Positions 1 through 5,827 of a DNA stretch of 6,420 nucleotides are shown piece by piece. How positions within the stretch are numbered: the stretch's first letter is position 1; each line of letters starts with the position of its first letter. Under the pieces are notes generated by a model. That model was not told the origin of the DNA, made no database searches, and saw only the letters and a list, made by a program, of their open reading frames with translations. Origin of the DNA: Gallionella sp. (GTDB lineage: Bacteria; Pseudomonadota; Gammaproteobacteria; Burkholderiales; Gallionellaceae); contig JANLID010000134.1 in NCBI GenBank assembly GCA_024654105.1, positions 1-6,420 of the forward strand. Reading direction: 5' to 3'. The position numbers and the translations under genes are program-made.

Positions 1-774
1 AGAACTTCTGGATGAGCAATTGTTTGCACCAAGGGAGAAGCCTTGAGAATGCAACATCTATTCATTGTTAATTCCAAATGCTTGGATAGTTCTGCCAACT
101 CTTCTTTTTCTGGACACCAGCTTGTCGAAAAATAAATCGTTTCCGGTAATGGTGAAGGCAAAGAGCCAGACCATGGCTTCATGCCCGGCGCGTGCGCTTT
201 GCATAAGACGCCGTTATGTTGGATGCCGCCACACACACAACCGGCGCAGCCGACAACGCCTTAACGGCACTGCGAGAGGGCGCTGCATGTTCAGGCTACC
301 CATGCACCAGCGGCCTGCGAACGGCGAGCGCTTGATGGCGCAGCGGCCTCATGCGGAGCCATGAAGCGCGACGGCGTGAAGCGGCTGCGGCAACGGAGCG
401 GACACACTCGACAACGGAGCTAAAGCAGAGGGCAGCTTCATCGCCTTCTGCGCTCTGTCCGATACCACTGCGATAGCGATGGCGCGGGGCTTGCGGGGTT
501 TATTGCAAGCGCCGTGACTGAGCGGTCAAAGGTTGCGCAGCTAGTGGTAGTGGACAGCACGCTGCTGGCAATTGTCCACCCGTTGCGCGATAATGAAAAT
601 TGATCCGGCCAAAGGCCAAACCCCCTAGCCGCTTACAATTGACGGTACATTTGGCGGTATATCGAAAAACTGTAAAACGTAGAACAAGCAACGGCGCGGC
701 ATATAAGGCATGATTCAATTGCACCTATCCCAAAGGCTCATTTTAAACATCCCTGAAACACACCCAGAACCCAC
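1..774. other. Upstream region with no convincing gene
   Basis: I see no supported gene here. Reading frame 2 from base 2 encodes a short plausible C-terminal tail (ELLDEQLFAPREKP) ending in TGA at 44-46, so the window may open on the last codons of an upstream gene; 14 codons are too few to be sure. Open frames at 65-364 (plus) and 500-724 (minus) have arginine- and cysteine-rich, low-complexity translations without recognisable domains and no ribosome binding site. Positions 550-579 contain a hairpin (GTGGACA at 550-556, TGTCCAC at 573-579) with no T-tract after it. GGCCAAAGGCC at 607-617 is a second small inverted repeat. The stretch resembles decayed intergenic sequence or remnants of mobile DNA rather than an active module. 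Confidence 0.6.
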
Positions 775-846
775 ATGAATAAATACCTTGTGGGTTTCTT
801 GCATCAAATGAGCTTTCCCAGAATACTGTATGAACTTCGTTTCAGG
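732..846 (+). promoter_or_regulatory. Candidate structured 5' leader with interleaved inverted repeats
   Basis: Three arm pairs lie just upstream of the dehydrogenase gene. Pair A is AAAGGCTCATTT (732-743) with AAATGAGCTTT (806-816): eight contiguous pairs, then a one-base bulge, then three more. Pair B is CCTGAAAC (752-759) with GTTTCAGG (839-846), perfect. Pair C is AACCCACA (768-775) with TGTGGGTT (789-796), perfect. C nests inside A, whereas A and B interleave, which is the topology of a pseudoknot or of two mutually exclusive folds. The region ends about 40 bases before the ribosome binding site. I recognise no known riboswitch family. Pair C is followed by TCTTGC, a poor terminator tail. 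A chance or decayed-coding explanation remains possible because an open frame (775-882) overlaps. Confidence 0.35.
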
Positions 847-882
847 TGGAAATCGCAAGCTTGTGGCAAAGACCGTCAGTAG
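775..882 (+). pseudogene. Short open frame, possible N-terminal remnant of a heparinase II/III-like gene
   Basis: An ATG at 775 opens a 35-codon frame ending in TAG at 880-882, 14 bases before the dehydrogenase start. The translation begins MNKYLVGFLHQ and continues MSFPRILYELRFRWK. From memory, a pattern of this kind (MS followed by an I-x-x-x-LR-x-R helix) is common at the N-terminus of heparinase II/III-family and similar proteins in exopolysaccharide clusters, so the frame may be the broken 5' end of such a gene. No Shine-Dalgarno sequence precedes it. Alternatives are a translated leader peptide controlling the next gene, or chance. Another N-terminal-only gene fragment occurs in the same window (2955-3008), which makes the remnant reading more credible. 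Confidence 0.3.
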
Positions 883-885
883 CAA

Positions 886-894
886 AAGGGGGAG
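886..894 (+). promoter_or_regulatory. Ribosome binding site of the dehydrogenase gene
   Basis: AAGGGGGAG sits two bases before the ATG at 897, with its purine core well placed. It decides the start: the frame is also open from a GTG at 846, but that codon has no Shine-Dalgarno sequence and would add 17 residues ahead of a Rossmann motif that normally lies close to the N-terminus. Confidence 0.7.
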
Positions 895-896
895 TT

Positions 897-2183
897 ATGG
901 ATCAAAAGGTTATTGCTGTTGTCGGGCTGGGTTATGTGGGATTGCCGCTGGCTGTGGCCTTCGGCAAAAAATTTGAAACCATAGGCTACGATTTATCCGA
1001 GCACAAGGTGGCCAGTTATCGCGAATGCCGCGATCCGGCAGGAGATGTTTCCGGTGAGGATTTCCGCGCCACCAGGCATCTGTCTTTTACCACCGATCCA
1101 GCGCATTTATCCCGAGCAGACTATCTTGTCATCGCCGTCCCAACCCCGGTAGACGTGGCGCACCAGCCCGATTTTTCCCCGCTGGTGTCCGCTTCCGCTA
1201 CCGTAGGAAAGCATTTGAAACGCGGCGCAGTGGTGATCTATGAATCGACGGTATATCCGGGCGCCACCGAAGAAATATGCATCCCGGTGCTGGAGCGCGA
1301 ATCCGGCCTGAAATGGCAAGCGGACTTTCACGTCGGCTATTCCCCGGAGCGCGTCAACCCGGGCGACAAGGAACGGACGATCACGAAAGTCACCAAGGTG
1401 GTGTCCGGCGATGATGCGGCGACCCTGGACAGGGTTGCCGAACTATACGAGAGCGTGATTACTGCAGGCGTCCATCGGGTGAGCTCCATCAAGGTGGCTG
1501 AGGCGGCCAAGGTGATCGAGAACACCCAGCGCGATTTGAACATTGCGCTGATGAACGAACTGGCGTTGATCTTCGACCGGCTGGGCATCGACACTTTGGA
1601 AGTGCTGGAAGCGGCAGGCACGAAATGGAATTTCCTGCCTTTCCGCCCCGGCCTGGTCGGCGGGCATTGTATCGGCGTCGATCCCTATTACCTGACGCGC
1701 AAGGCGGAAATGCTCGGCTACCACCCGGAGGTCATCCTGGCGGGACGGCGCATCAATGACGGCATGGCCGCATTCGTCGCGCAGCAAACAGTCAAGCAGT
1801 TGCTGCGTTCCGGCAACCCGGTCAGGAATGCAAAAATTATCGTGCTGGGACTGACGTTCAAGGAAAATTGCTCTGATTTGCGCAACTCCAAAGTGGCGGA
1901 TGTCGTACGCGAATTGCAGGGTTTCGGTTGTGACGTAGCGGTGCATGATCCCGTGGCCGCTCCCGATGAGGCGATGCACGAGTACGGCATTCCACTGGCG
2001 GCGTGGGACGATCTGCCCGAAGCTGATGCGATCGTTGCGGCGGTGTCCCACAAGCAATATCTGGCCATGCCGCAAGCCGGCCTGCTGGCAAAGCTGAAAC
2101 CGGGCGGCCTGTTCGTGGATGTCAAATCGGCCTACGACCCCGCCACGATCAAGGCAGCCGGATACAGCCTATGGCGGCTGTAA
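897..2183 (+). CDS. tviB: UDP-N-acetyl-D-hexosamine 6-dehydrogenase (TviB/WbpO type)
   Basis: A 428-residue cytoplasmic enzyme of the UDP-glucose/GDP-mannose dehydrogenase superfamily. It is predicted to oxidise the C6 hydroxyl of UDP-GlcNAc or UDP-GalNAc to the uronic acid in two NAD-dependent steps. The N-terminal Rossmann motif is GLGYVGLPLAVAFG (about residues 9-22). GYSPERVNPG (147-156), the catalytic-type Lys205 in AEAAK, and NTQRDLNIALMNE (from 209) follow. The active-site motif GGHCIGVDPYYL carries the nucleophile Cys258. A C-terminal UDP-binding domain ends the protein. The NTQRD, GHCIGVDPYYL and AGRRIND blocks favour the TviB/WbpO branch over UDP-glucose dehydrogenase, and the length matches TviB (about 425). 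A strong ribosome binding site fixes the start at 897. It probably supplies a HexNAcA precursor for the polysaccharide exported by the permease at 5889. Exact sugar specificity (GlcNAc or GalNAc) cannot be read from sequence. Confidence 0.93.
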   Translation: MDQKVIAVVGLGYVGLPLAVAFGKKFETIGYDLSEHKVASYRECRDPAGDVSGEDFRATRHLSFTTDPAHLSRADYLVIAVPTPVDVAHQPDFSPLVSASATVGKHLKRGAVVIYESTVYPGATEEICIPVLERESGLKWQADFHVGYSPERVNPGDKERTITKVTKVVSGDDAATLDRVAELYESVITAGVHRVSSIKVAEAAKVIENTQRDLNIALMNELALIFDRLGIDTLEVLEAAGTKWNFLPFRPGLVGGHCIGVDPYYLTRKAEMLGYHPEVILAGRRINDGMAAFVAQQTVKQLLRSGNPVRNAKIIVLGLTFKENCSDLRNSKVADVVRELQGFGCDVAVHDPVAAPDEAMHEYGIPLAAWDDLPEADAIVAAVSHKQYLAMPQAGLLAKLKPGGLFVDVKSAYDPATIKAAGYSLWRL

Positions 2184-2211
2184 TTCCGGTATCATCCTGC
2201 GGCTCTTGTAG

Positions 2212-2229
2212 GTGCGAATTCATTCGCAC
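2212..2229. repeat. REP-like hairpin (GTGCGAAT / ATTCGCAC)
   Basis: A perfect 8-bp inverted repeat, GTGCGAAT-TC-ATTCGCAC, lies in the 85-bp gap between the dehydrogenase gene and cysC. The two-base centre makes it an extended palindrome with an EcoRI-like core. Dispersed copies of GTGCGAATTCATTCGCAC-type units are, from memory, common in proteobacterial intergenic regions, so this is probably a REP-like element and not a gene-specific operator. It has no T-tract, so it is not a good intrinsic terminator; it could stabilise or trim the transcript between the two genes. A GTG within its left arm would extend the cysC frame upstream but is not a credible start. Confidence 0.6.
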
Positions 2230-2268
2230 GCAACCTGTTTTCCGGGCAAACTAATTCGCCTGTACGCT

Positions 2269-2892
2269 ATGACCACACAACCGCCAATCGCAAACAACGT
2301 CGTCTGGCATCACGCCACCGTCACCCGCCAACGCCGCGAACAACAAAACGGCCATCGCGGCGCCATCATCTGGTTTACCGGGCTATCCGGCGCGGGTAAA
2401 TCAACGCTGGCGCACGCCGTTGAAGAGGCGCTGCACCAGCGCGGTTGCCGTACCTTTGTCCTCGATGGCGACAATGTGCGCCACGGCCTGTGCAAAGACC
2501 TGGGATTCTCTAGGGAAGACCGCATCGAAAACATCCGCCGCATCGGCGAGGTCGCCAAGCTTTTCATGGAATCCGGGGTAATCGTGCTGACCGCCTTCAT
2601 CTCGCCGTTTCGCGCCGACCGGGAACGCGTGCGCGGCATGGTCGGGCAGGGCGACTTTATCGAGATTTATTGCGACACACCTATCGAAATCTGCGAGGCG
2701 CGCGACACAAAAGGTCTCTATGAAAAAGCCCGTGCCGGGCAGATAGCCGAATTCACCGGCATCTCCTCGCCTTACGAAACGCCGGAAAAACCGGAAATCA
2801 TGGTCAATACCGGAAAAGCAGAGCTTGATGCATGTGCGCGGCAGGTGATCGATGAAATGGTGCGGTACGGCGTTATTGCCAATGGACAGTGA
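2269..2892 (+). CDS. cysC: Adenylylsulfate (APS) kinase
   Basis: A 207-residue cytoplasmic kinase that phosphorylates the 3' hydroxyl of adenosine 5'-phosphosulfate with ATP to give PAPS, the donor for sulfation or for reductive sulfate assimilation. Visible motifs in order are the P-loop GLSGAGKST (38-46), the substrate-binding block LDGDNVRHGL (65-74), SREDRIENIRR (81-91), ISPFRADR with the conserved serine (111-118), and DTKGLYEKARAGQ (from 146). The length is normal for a stand-alone CysC with no sulfurylase fusion. I chose the ATG at 2269; the frame stays open from a GTG at 2212, but that codon lies in a repeat. No clear Shine-Dalgarno sequence is visible. It follows the dehydrogenase gene by 85 bp in the same direction, so co-transcription is likely. 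In a polysaccharide locus with no other cys genes in view, it suggests PAPS for glycan sulfation, though no sulfotransferase lies in the window. Confidence 0.95.
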   Translation: MTTQPPIANNVVWHHATVTRQRREQQNGHRGAIIWFTGLSGAGKSTLAHAVEEALHQRGCRTFVLDGDNVRHGLCKDLGFSREDRIENIRRIGEVAKLFMESGVIVLTAFISPFRADRERVRGMVGQGDFIEIYCDTPIEICEARDTKGLYEKARAGQIAEFTGISSPYETPEKPEIMVNTGKAELDACARQVIDEMVRYGVIANGQ

Positions 2893-2951
2893 TTTCATGA
2901 TTGCGCATAACACCACCCTGTGGCCGAAATAGGCCCGCAGCAGTCAGGAAG

Positions 2952-2996
2952 ACGATGACCTTCAACCCCCTGCGCATCTTTGCCGACATCTGGCGC
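2952..2996 (+). repeat. 45-bp direct repeat, copy 1
   Basis: This stretch matches 5886-5930 at 44 of 45 bases. The only difference is C2960 against T5894, a silent change in a Thr codon. It spans the start codon and first 14 codons of the export permease. The flanks on both sides differ between the two copies, so the repeat has sharp ends. Copy 1 marks the left edge of the 2.9-kb accessory segment. Confidence 0.9.
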
Positions 2997-3008
2997 GCTG
3001 AAATATGA
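2955..3008 (+). pseudogene. Truncated 5' remnant of the ABC export permease gene
   Basis: Reading from the ATG at 2955 gives MTFNPLRIFADIWR, identical to the first 14 residues of the intact permease at 5889. It then diverges (AEI) and stops at TGA 3006-3008. AGGA at 2946-2949 lies five bases before this ATG and is a better Shine-Dalgarno sequence than anything before the intact copy. The fragment starts 62 bases after the cysC stop, a normal intra-operon distance. I infer that the permease originally followed cysC here and that insertion of the accessory segment cut off its first codons, with the full gene now carried by the second copy. A short duplication by recombination would give the same picture. 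Confidence 0.75.
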
Positions 3009-3022
3009 CTGATTCTGTCCGC

Positions 3023-3044
3023 GTGGGCACAAAATCGTGCCCAC
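3023..3044. repeat. REP-like hairpin (GTGGGCAC / GTGCCCAC)
   Basis: A perfect 8-bp stem, GTGGGCAC (3023-3030) and GTGCCCAC (3037-3044), with an AAAATC loop. It is flanked by GC on the left and CCTACT on the right. Units of the form GTAGGGTGGGCAC-loop-GTGCCCACGC are, from memory, widely dispersed in betaproteobacterial genomes. It lies 26 bases inside the left edge of the accessory segment. No T-run follows, so strong intrinsic termination is unlikely. Confidence 0.65.
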
Positions 3045-3180
3045 CCTACTCGCGATGACGAGCTTGCTCAGCGTTTCCTTTGCCTGCTTCAACTATTGAC
3101 AGCCAGCCTGAAATCCATGAGAGTGCCCCTCGGCTCGACAGGGAAAAGCAAACCATAGTTTGAATGCTCAAGGGGAAATG

Positions 3181-4602
3181 ATGGACACGCTGACATTTGC
3201 GGCATCAGGCATCAGGCATCAGGCATCAGGCAAAAATCATAATCGCCGCCTAAACTTCGCGCTTCACATTCTGGCTATCGCGATTCCGGTGATGGCGACC
3301 GTTCAACCGGCTGTGGCGGATACAATCGCTGCGACGGCAACCTATACTATCTACCACACCAGCAATCACGAGACTTGCGACAATTTGCAAGGTGCCTATT
3401 ACACCTACTCGACCCCTGCCGATACCTTGGCCAGTCATCAAGCTTCATTTCCGCGTTATTGCCATCAGGGCGGGATACTAAAGTGGACACAGGTCGCATC
3501 CAATTTTGTTCTGACCTCGAACACATCGCTAACCTTTACGGTCGATGTTGCCCGGACGGCTTATACCGCTGCTGTCCACGACACCGGCATCGTAAAAACC
3601 TGGGCTGTTTTCTGGACATGCCCTTCGGGCTACACGGGTCCCGACGCAAGCCACATGTGCACATTGGCTTGCCCGCCCCACGCTTCCGGAACGCCTTGCG
3701 CCTGCGATGCGGGATATGTGTTCGACGCTGCCGGGACGAGTTGCGTTGCGGAACAATACACTGTCGCCCTCCAAAACCCTTTGGCTGACGTGGAGCCATC
3801 CGGCACGGCAAATGTCTATGCCGCCACGTCAAGGGATGTCTATGCACAGGTGATCGACCAGCAAACCAGTCTGCCCCAAGTTGGCGCTCAGGTGAAATTC
3901 AGCGTCGATGTGATAGCCGGAACGGGCGGGCACGATCATCATGATGCTTTGCGGCCGAAGGGCAAGCTACTCGATTGCCGGGACAATACTACCGAGGTGG
4001 AAAGTACCGTCTGCATCACCCAACTGGATGGCAAGGCAACGGTTACTTTCAAAGCGCCTGAGGTTTCCGGCACTCACACCATCAATGCTGAATGTATCAG
4101 CCCCGCCTGCACCAATCCTGCATCGGGCGATATCAACGTCAAGGTGGATGGGTTGGAATCAATTCCGATTTCACCCTTTTACAATATGCAATTACCAAAC
4201 CGTGATACTAATCATCCCAAGGCTCATTTCTTGATGGAGGCACCACAAAAGAAACTAGAAACTATAGCGATACTGTACATGTTGAAAACACTTTACATGA
4301 GAAAGCAAAGTGCTCCGCCTGATATAACGCTGAACGATGCCAGTCTAGAGTGGGGAGGTGTTCTAGATTGCTTCTTGACTTGTAATAGTGATCAATACCC
4401 ATCAACGCCTTGGCATAAACATCACATTGAGCACCGGCGCGGCTCTGTGGTCGATATTAAAGCCAATGGCTCAACCGGATCTATTGCTCACGAAAAAGAT
4501 TTTAGAACAGCAGCCAAAAAGATGGGTATTGCGCTTGGTGTGCCACACGGTAGCGGTAGTGGCCGCCACTATCATCTTAGGCTCAACAACAGAGGGGAGT
4601 AA
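3181..4602 (+). CDS. Exported Ig-like protein with C-terminal LAS-type metallopeptidase domain
   Basis: A 473-residue exported protein; I do not recognise the full architecture. Residues 1-46 form a long signal peptide: RR at 22-23, a hydrophobic stretch at 24-46, and a likely cut after AVA. Residues 47-145 are an unknown domain. Residues 147-188 hold six cysteines with CPSGYTG and CACDAGYVF, resembling EGF-like repeats. Residues 193-325 read as a bacterial Ig-like (Big-type) domain (VKFSVD, GKATVTFKAPEVSGTHTI). The C-terminal domain has His415-x2-His418-x6-Asp425 and His463-x-His465, the zinc-ligand pattern I recall for MepA/VanX/M15 (LAS) peptidases that cut peptide bonds in peptidoglycan. 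The start at 3181 follows AAGGGG (3170-3175); a TTG at 3160 and ATG at 3178 are alternatives. GC falls sharply at about 4156, right between the Ig and peptidase domains, so the peptidase part may have been acquired separately. It is two bases from the next gene. Peptidase activity is inferred. Confidence 0.75.
   Translation: MDTLTFAASGIRHQASGKNHNRRLNFALHILAIAIPVMATVQPAVADTIAATATYTIYHTSNHETCDNLQGAYYTYSTPADTLASHQASFPRYCHQGGILKWTQVASNFVLTSNTSLTFTVDVARTAYTAAVHDTGIVKTWAVFWTCPSGYTGPDASHMCTLACPPHASGTPCACDAGYVFDAAGTSCVAEQYTVALQNPLADVEPSGTANVYAATSRDVYAQVIDQQTSLPQVGAQVKFSVDVIAGTGGHDHHDALRPKGKLLDCRDNTTEVESTVCITQLDGKATVTFKAPEVSGTHTINAECISPACTNPASGDINVKVDGLESIPISPFYNMQLPNRDTNHPKAHFLMEAPQKKLETIAILYMLKTLYMRKQSAPPDITLNDASLEWGGVLDCFLTCNSDQYPSTPWHKHHIEHRRGSVVDIKANGSTGSIAHEKDFRTAAKKMGIALGVPHGSGSGRHYHLRLNNRGE
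3201..3232 (+). repeat. Tandem heptanucleotide repeat (GGCATCA)4
   Basis: Four perfect units of GGCATCA (3201-3228) plus GGCA lie in the first codons of the exported Ig/peptidase gene, between its start and the hydrophobic part of the signal peptide. Seven is not a multiple of three, so gain or loss of one unit shifts the frame. The two other frames meet stops soon after the repeat, TAA at 3240-3242 and TAA at 3251-3253. Slippage would therefore act as an on/off switch. Four units is short for a proven contingency locus. Confidence 0.85.
3781..3823 (+). repeat. 43-bp repeat, copy A, inside the Ig-like coding region
   Basis: This stretch matches 5693-5735 at 41 of 43 bases (T3786/C5698 and C3816/T5728 differ, both silent). 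It encodes LADVEPSGTANVYA at the start of the Ig-like domain. The flanking nucleotides differ between the copies. Confidence 0.9.
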
Positions 4603-5278
4603 TCGTGAAAACAAAACTTTCAATCCTTATCGGGTTGCTTCTGGCATCTTATGCCTCGGTCATTTTTGCCTATCCGGGCGAAAGCATCGTGCAGGATGCA
4701 AATGGTGATTACCTCATTACCTATTGGAATGGCGCAAAGATGAAGCAAACAAAGTTTGTACCTGCCACGAAAATCGAGCCAACGGTAATTTCTGCGCTCA
4801 AGTTGGCGGATGTGTGGCTCATCACGTACCGCTACACGATTGACAATGGGGTGAATGCGAAACAGCCTATTACTCAAATTATGATCGGAGGTATTAGCAA
4901 TATATACAGGAGCCAACCTTTGGTTCCATTTTCTTCTGTTACTGATATGAATTCCGCATTGTCTGCATTTCAGAGTTCACAAGCACCAATGGTTCAACCA
5001 AATCTCTGGAATGGACTAGCCTTGCCTGACCCAGAAAATAATTCTCTGGTTCAATCTAGCTGGGATTTTTCTACAGAGATGCATCCACACGAAATTCGCA
5101 TTGGCATACCACACGGCAGCTATCAGCAAGGCTTTGGCTATGACAGTTTTGATTTACCTGGGATTGGTGCTGCAAAACTAGAAGGGGATACACCAATTCA
5201 GCAAGGATATGAAGATGAGGGCCCAAGCTCCACGGATAGTGAGATTGTTTCGCAACTCAACCAGATTGAAAGCAACGA
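4156..5278. other. AT-rich cassette spanning the end of gene 1 and most of gene 2
   Basis: Hand counting of 60-base rows gives about 44% GC for 4201-5280 against 60% for 5281-5580 and about 57-63% for sampled rows between 3661 and 4140. The left change falls after the codons for VKVDGLE of the Ig-like domain, and the right one near residue 224 of the downstream gene. Codon choice changes with it, with more A/T third positions inside. The segment carries the peptidase domain of gene 1 and the signal peptide plus about 200 residues of gene 2. Both edges are inside genes, which suggests replacement by recombination and not simple insertion. Confidence 0.7.
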
Positions 5279-5654
5279 TTTTGTCGCGCGCAACGCCGCA
5301 ATCCCCGCCATCGCCATTCCCGACCCCTTCGATCCCGCCGCGACGCTGGAGCGCATCCAGGAACACATGCATACCTGGATAGCCAAGCAACTGATCGAAC
5401 CAGCGTTTGCCGCTCAGCTTGACAGCCATTTCAAGACTGCCGCAGATGTTTATCGCAAGCAAGGGCCAGCCGGCAATGGCCAGATCGGCAGGATGCTCGC
5501 GCTGCTGGTGCAGCAATATGAGGGGCTGGAAAAAGGCGATGAAGAGTCGGTCAAGAAAAAATCCGCGGTCCCCGCACAGATCGACAAGCTCGCCGCGCTG
5601 GTGCTCTACTTCGACCTCAAGTACGTGATGCGGCGGATGGGCGGAGGTAATTGA
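4605..5654 (+). CDS. Exported protein of unknown function, partner of the upstream Ig/peptidase gene
   Basis: A 349-residue protein with a clear Sec signal peptide: MKTKLS, a hydrophobic core to residue 20, and a likely cut after VIFA (residue 22). No lipobox is visible, so it is probably periplasmic or secreted. It starts with GTG two bases after the upstream stop, with AGAGGGGAG (4591-4599) as ribosome binding site; the two genes are almost certainly translationally coupled. Residues 25-220 match no family I know; they contain strand-like stretches (DYLITYWNG, VWLITYRYTID) and IGIPHGS (166-172). Residues 243-345 look alpha-helical and charged (QEHMHTWIAKQLIE, KLAALVLYFDLKYVMRRMG). Composition is AT-rich up to about residue 224 and GC-rich afterwards, so the gene appears mosaic. 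Possible roles are an inhibitor or immunity protein for the peptidase, a secretion partner, or a co-acting surface protein. I cannot choose from sequence. Confidence 0.8.
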   Translation: MKTKLSILIGLLLASYASVIFAYPGESIVQDANGDYLITYWNGAKMKQTKFVPATKIEPTVISALKLADVWLITYRYTIDNGVNAKQPITQIMIGGISNIYRSQPLVPFSSVTDMNSALSAFQSSQAPMVQPNLWNGLALPDPENNSLVQSSWDFSTEMHPHEIRIGIPHGSYQQGFGYDSFDLPGIGAAKLEGDTPIQQGYEDEGPSSTDSEIVSQLNQIESNDFVARNAAIPAIAIPDPFDPAATLERIQEHMHTWIAKQLIEPAFAAQLDSHFKTAADVYRKQGPAGNGQIGRMLALLVQQYEGLEKGDEESVKKKSAVPAQIDKLAALVLYFDLKYVMRRMGGGN

Positions 5655-5662
5655 TGGGGTAG

Positions 5663-5806
5663 CCAGCCAACACCATCACTTTTCAAAGTCCGTTGGCCGA
5701 CGTGGAGCCATCCGGCACGGCAAATGTTTATGCCGACAAACCGCCACCGAACCATCCATGGAGAAATTCCCACAAGCAAAGTCCTGTCTTGCCTGCCCGC
5801 CCGTGA
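5663..5806 (+). pseudogene. Fragment of a paralogous Ig-like protein gene
   Basis: In the frame open from 5663, just after a TAG at 5660-5662, to the TGA at 5804-5806, the translation includes NTITFQSPLADVEPSGTANV, which aligns with YTVALQNPLADVEPSGTANV of the upstream Ig-like domain. Protein similarity continues for about eight codons before the 43-bp repeat, where the DNA is diverged, and stops abruptly after VYA. It has no start codon or ribosome binding site. It therefore looks like a leftover of a related but distinct gene, not a simple duplication of the neighbouring one. Confidence 0.7.
5693..5735 (+). repeat. 43-bp repeat, copy B, in the downstream gene fragment
   Basis: Second copy of the sequence at 3781-3823 (41 of 43 bases identical, same orientation). 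It lies 39 bases after the stop of gene 2 and 150 bases before copy 2 of the 45-bp repeat, near the right edge of the accessory segment. Confidence 0.9.
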
Positions 5807-5827
5807 GGCTTCGAAGGAGACATTTAG

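Noticed and set aside
205..225. GACGCCGTTATG, resembling the right end of an integron attC site
   Set aside because: No complementary left half is present upstream, and there is no cassette gene or integrase.
65..364. 99-codon open frame on the plus strand
   Set aside because: The translation is rich in Arg, Cys and His with no domain, the start lacks a ribosome binding site, and the composition looks non-coding.
628..636. GTAAGCGGC on the minus strand, resembling the end of an IS66-family element
   Set aside because: Only nine bases, with no opposite end and no transposase sequence in the window.
500..724. 74-codon open frame on the minus strand
   Set aside because: No recognisable motifs, no ribosome binding site, and it covers several small inverted repeats.
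768..796. Intrinsic terminator before the dehydrogenase gene
   Set aside because: The eight-base stem is followed by TCTTGC and not a T-run, and the loop is 13 bases, so termination is doubtful; it is kept only as part of the leader structure.
1443..2075. 210-codon open frame antisense to the dehydrogenase gene
   Set aside because: A shadow of the well-supported TviB-type gene; its translation shows no family features.
3055..3099. Small open frame of 14 codons (MTSLLSVSFACFNY)
   Set aside because: No ribosome binding site, very short, and next to a repeat; likely chance.
3096..3101. Perfect -35 box TTGACA upstream of the exported Ig/peptidase gene
   Set aside because: No acceptable -10 hexamer occurs at 16-18 bp spacing, so a promoter here is not supported, although one must exist nearby or upstream.
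5330..5640. Assignment of the helical C-terminus of gene 2 to a FIMAH-like helical domain seen in some Ig-domain proteins
   Set aside because: The resemblance is only general (amphipathic charged helices); no diagnostic residues could be confirmed by eye.
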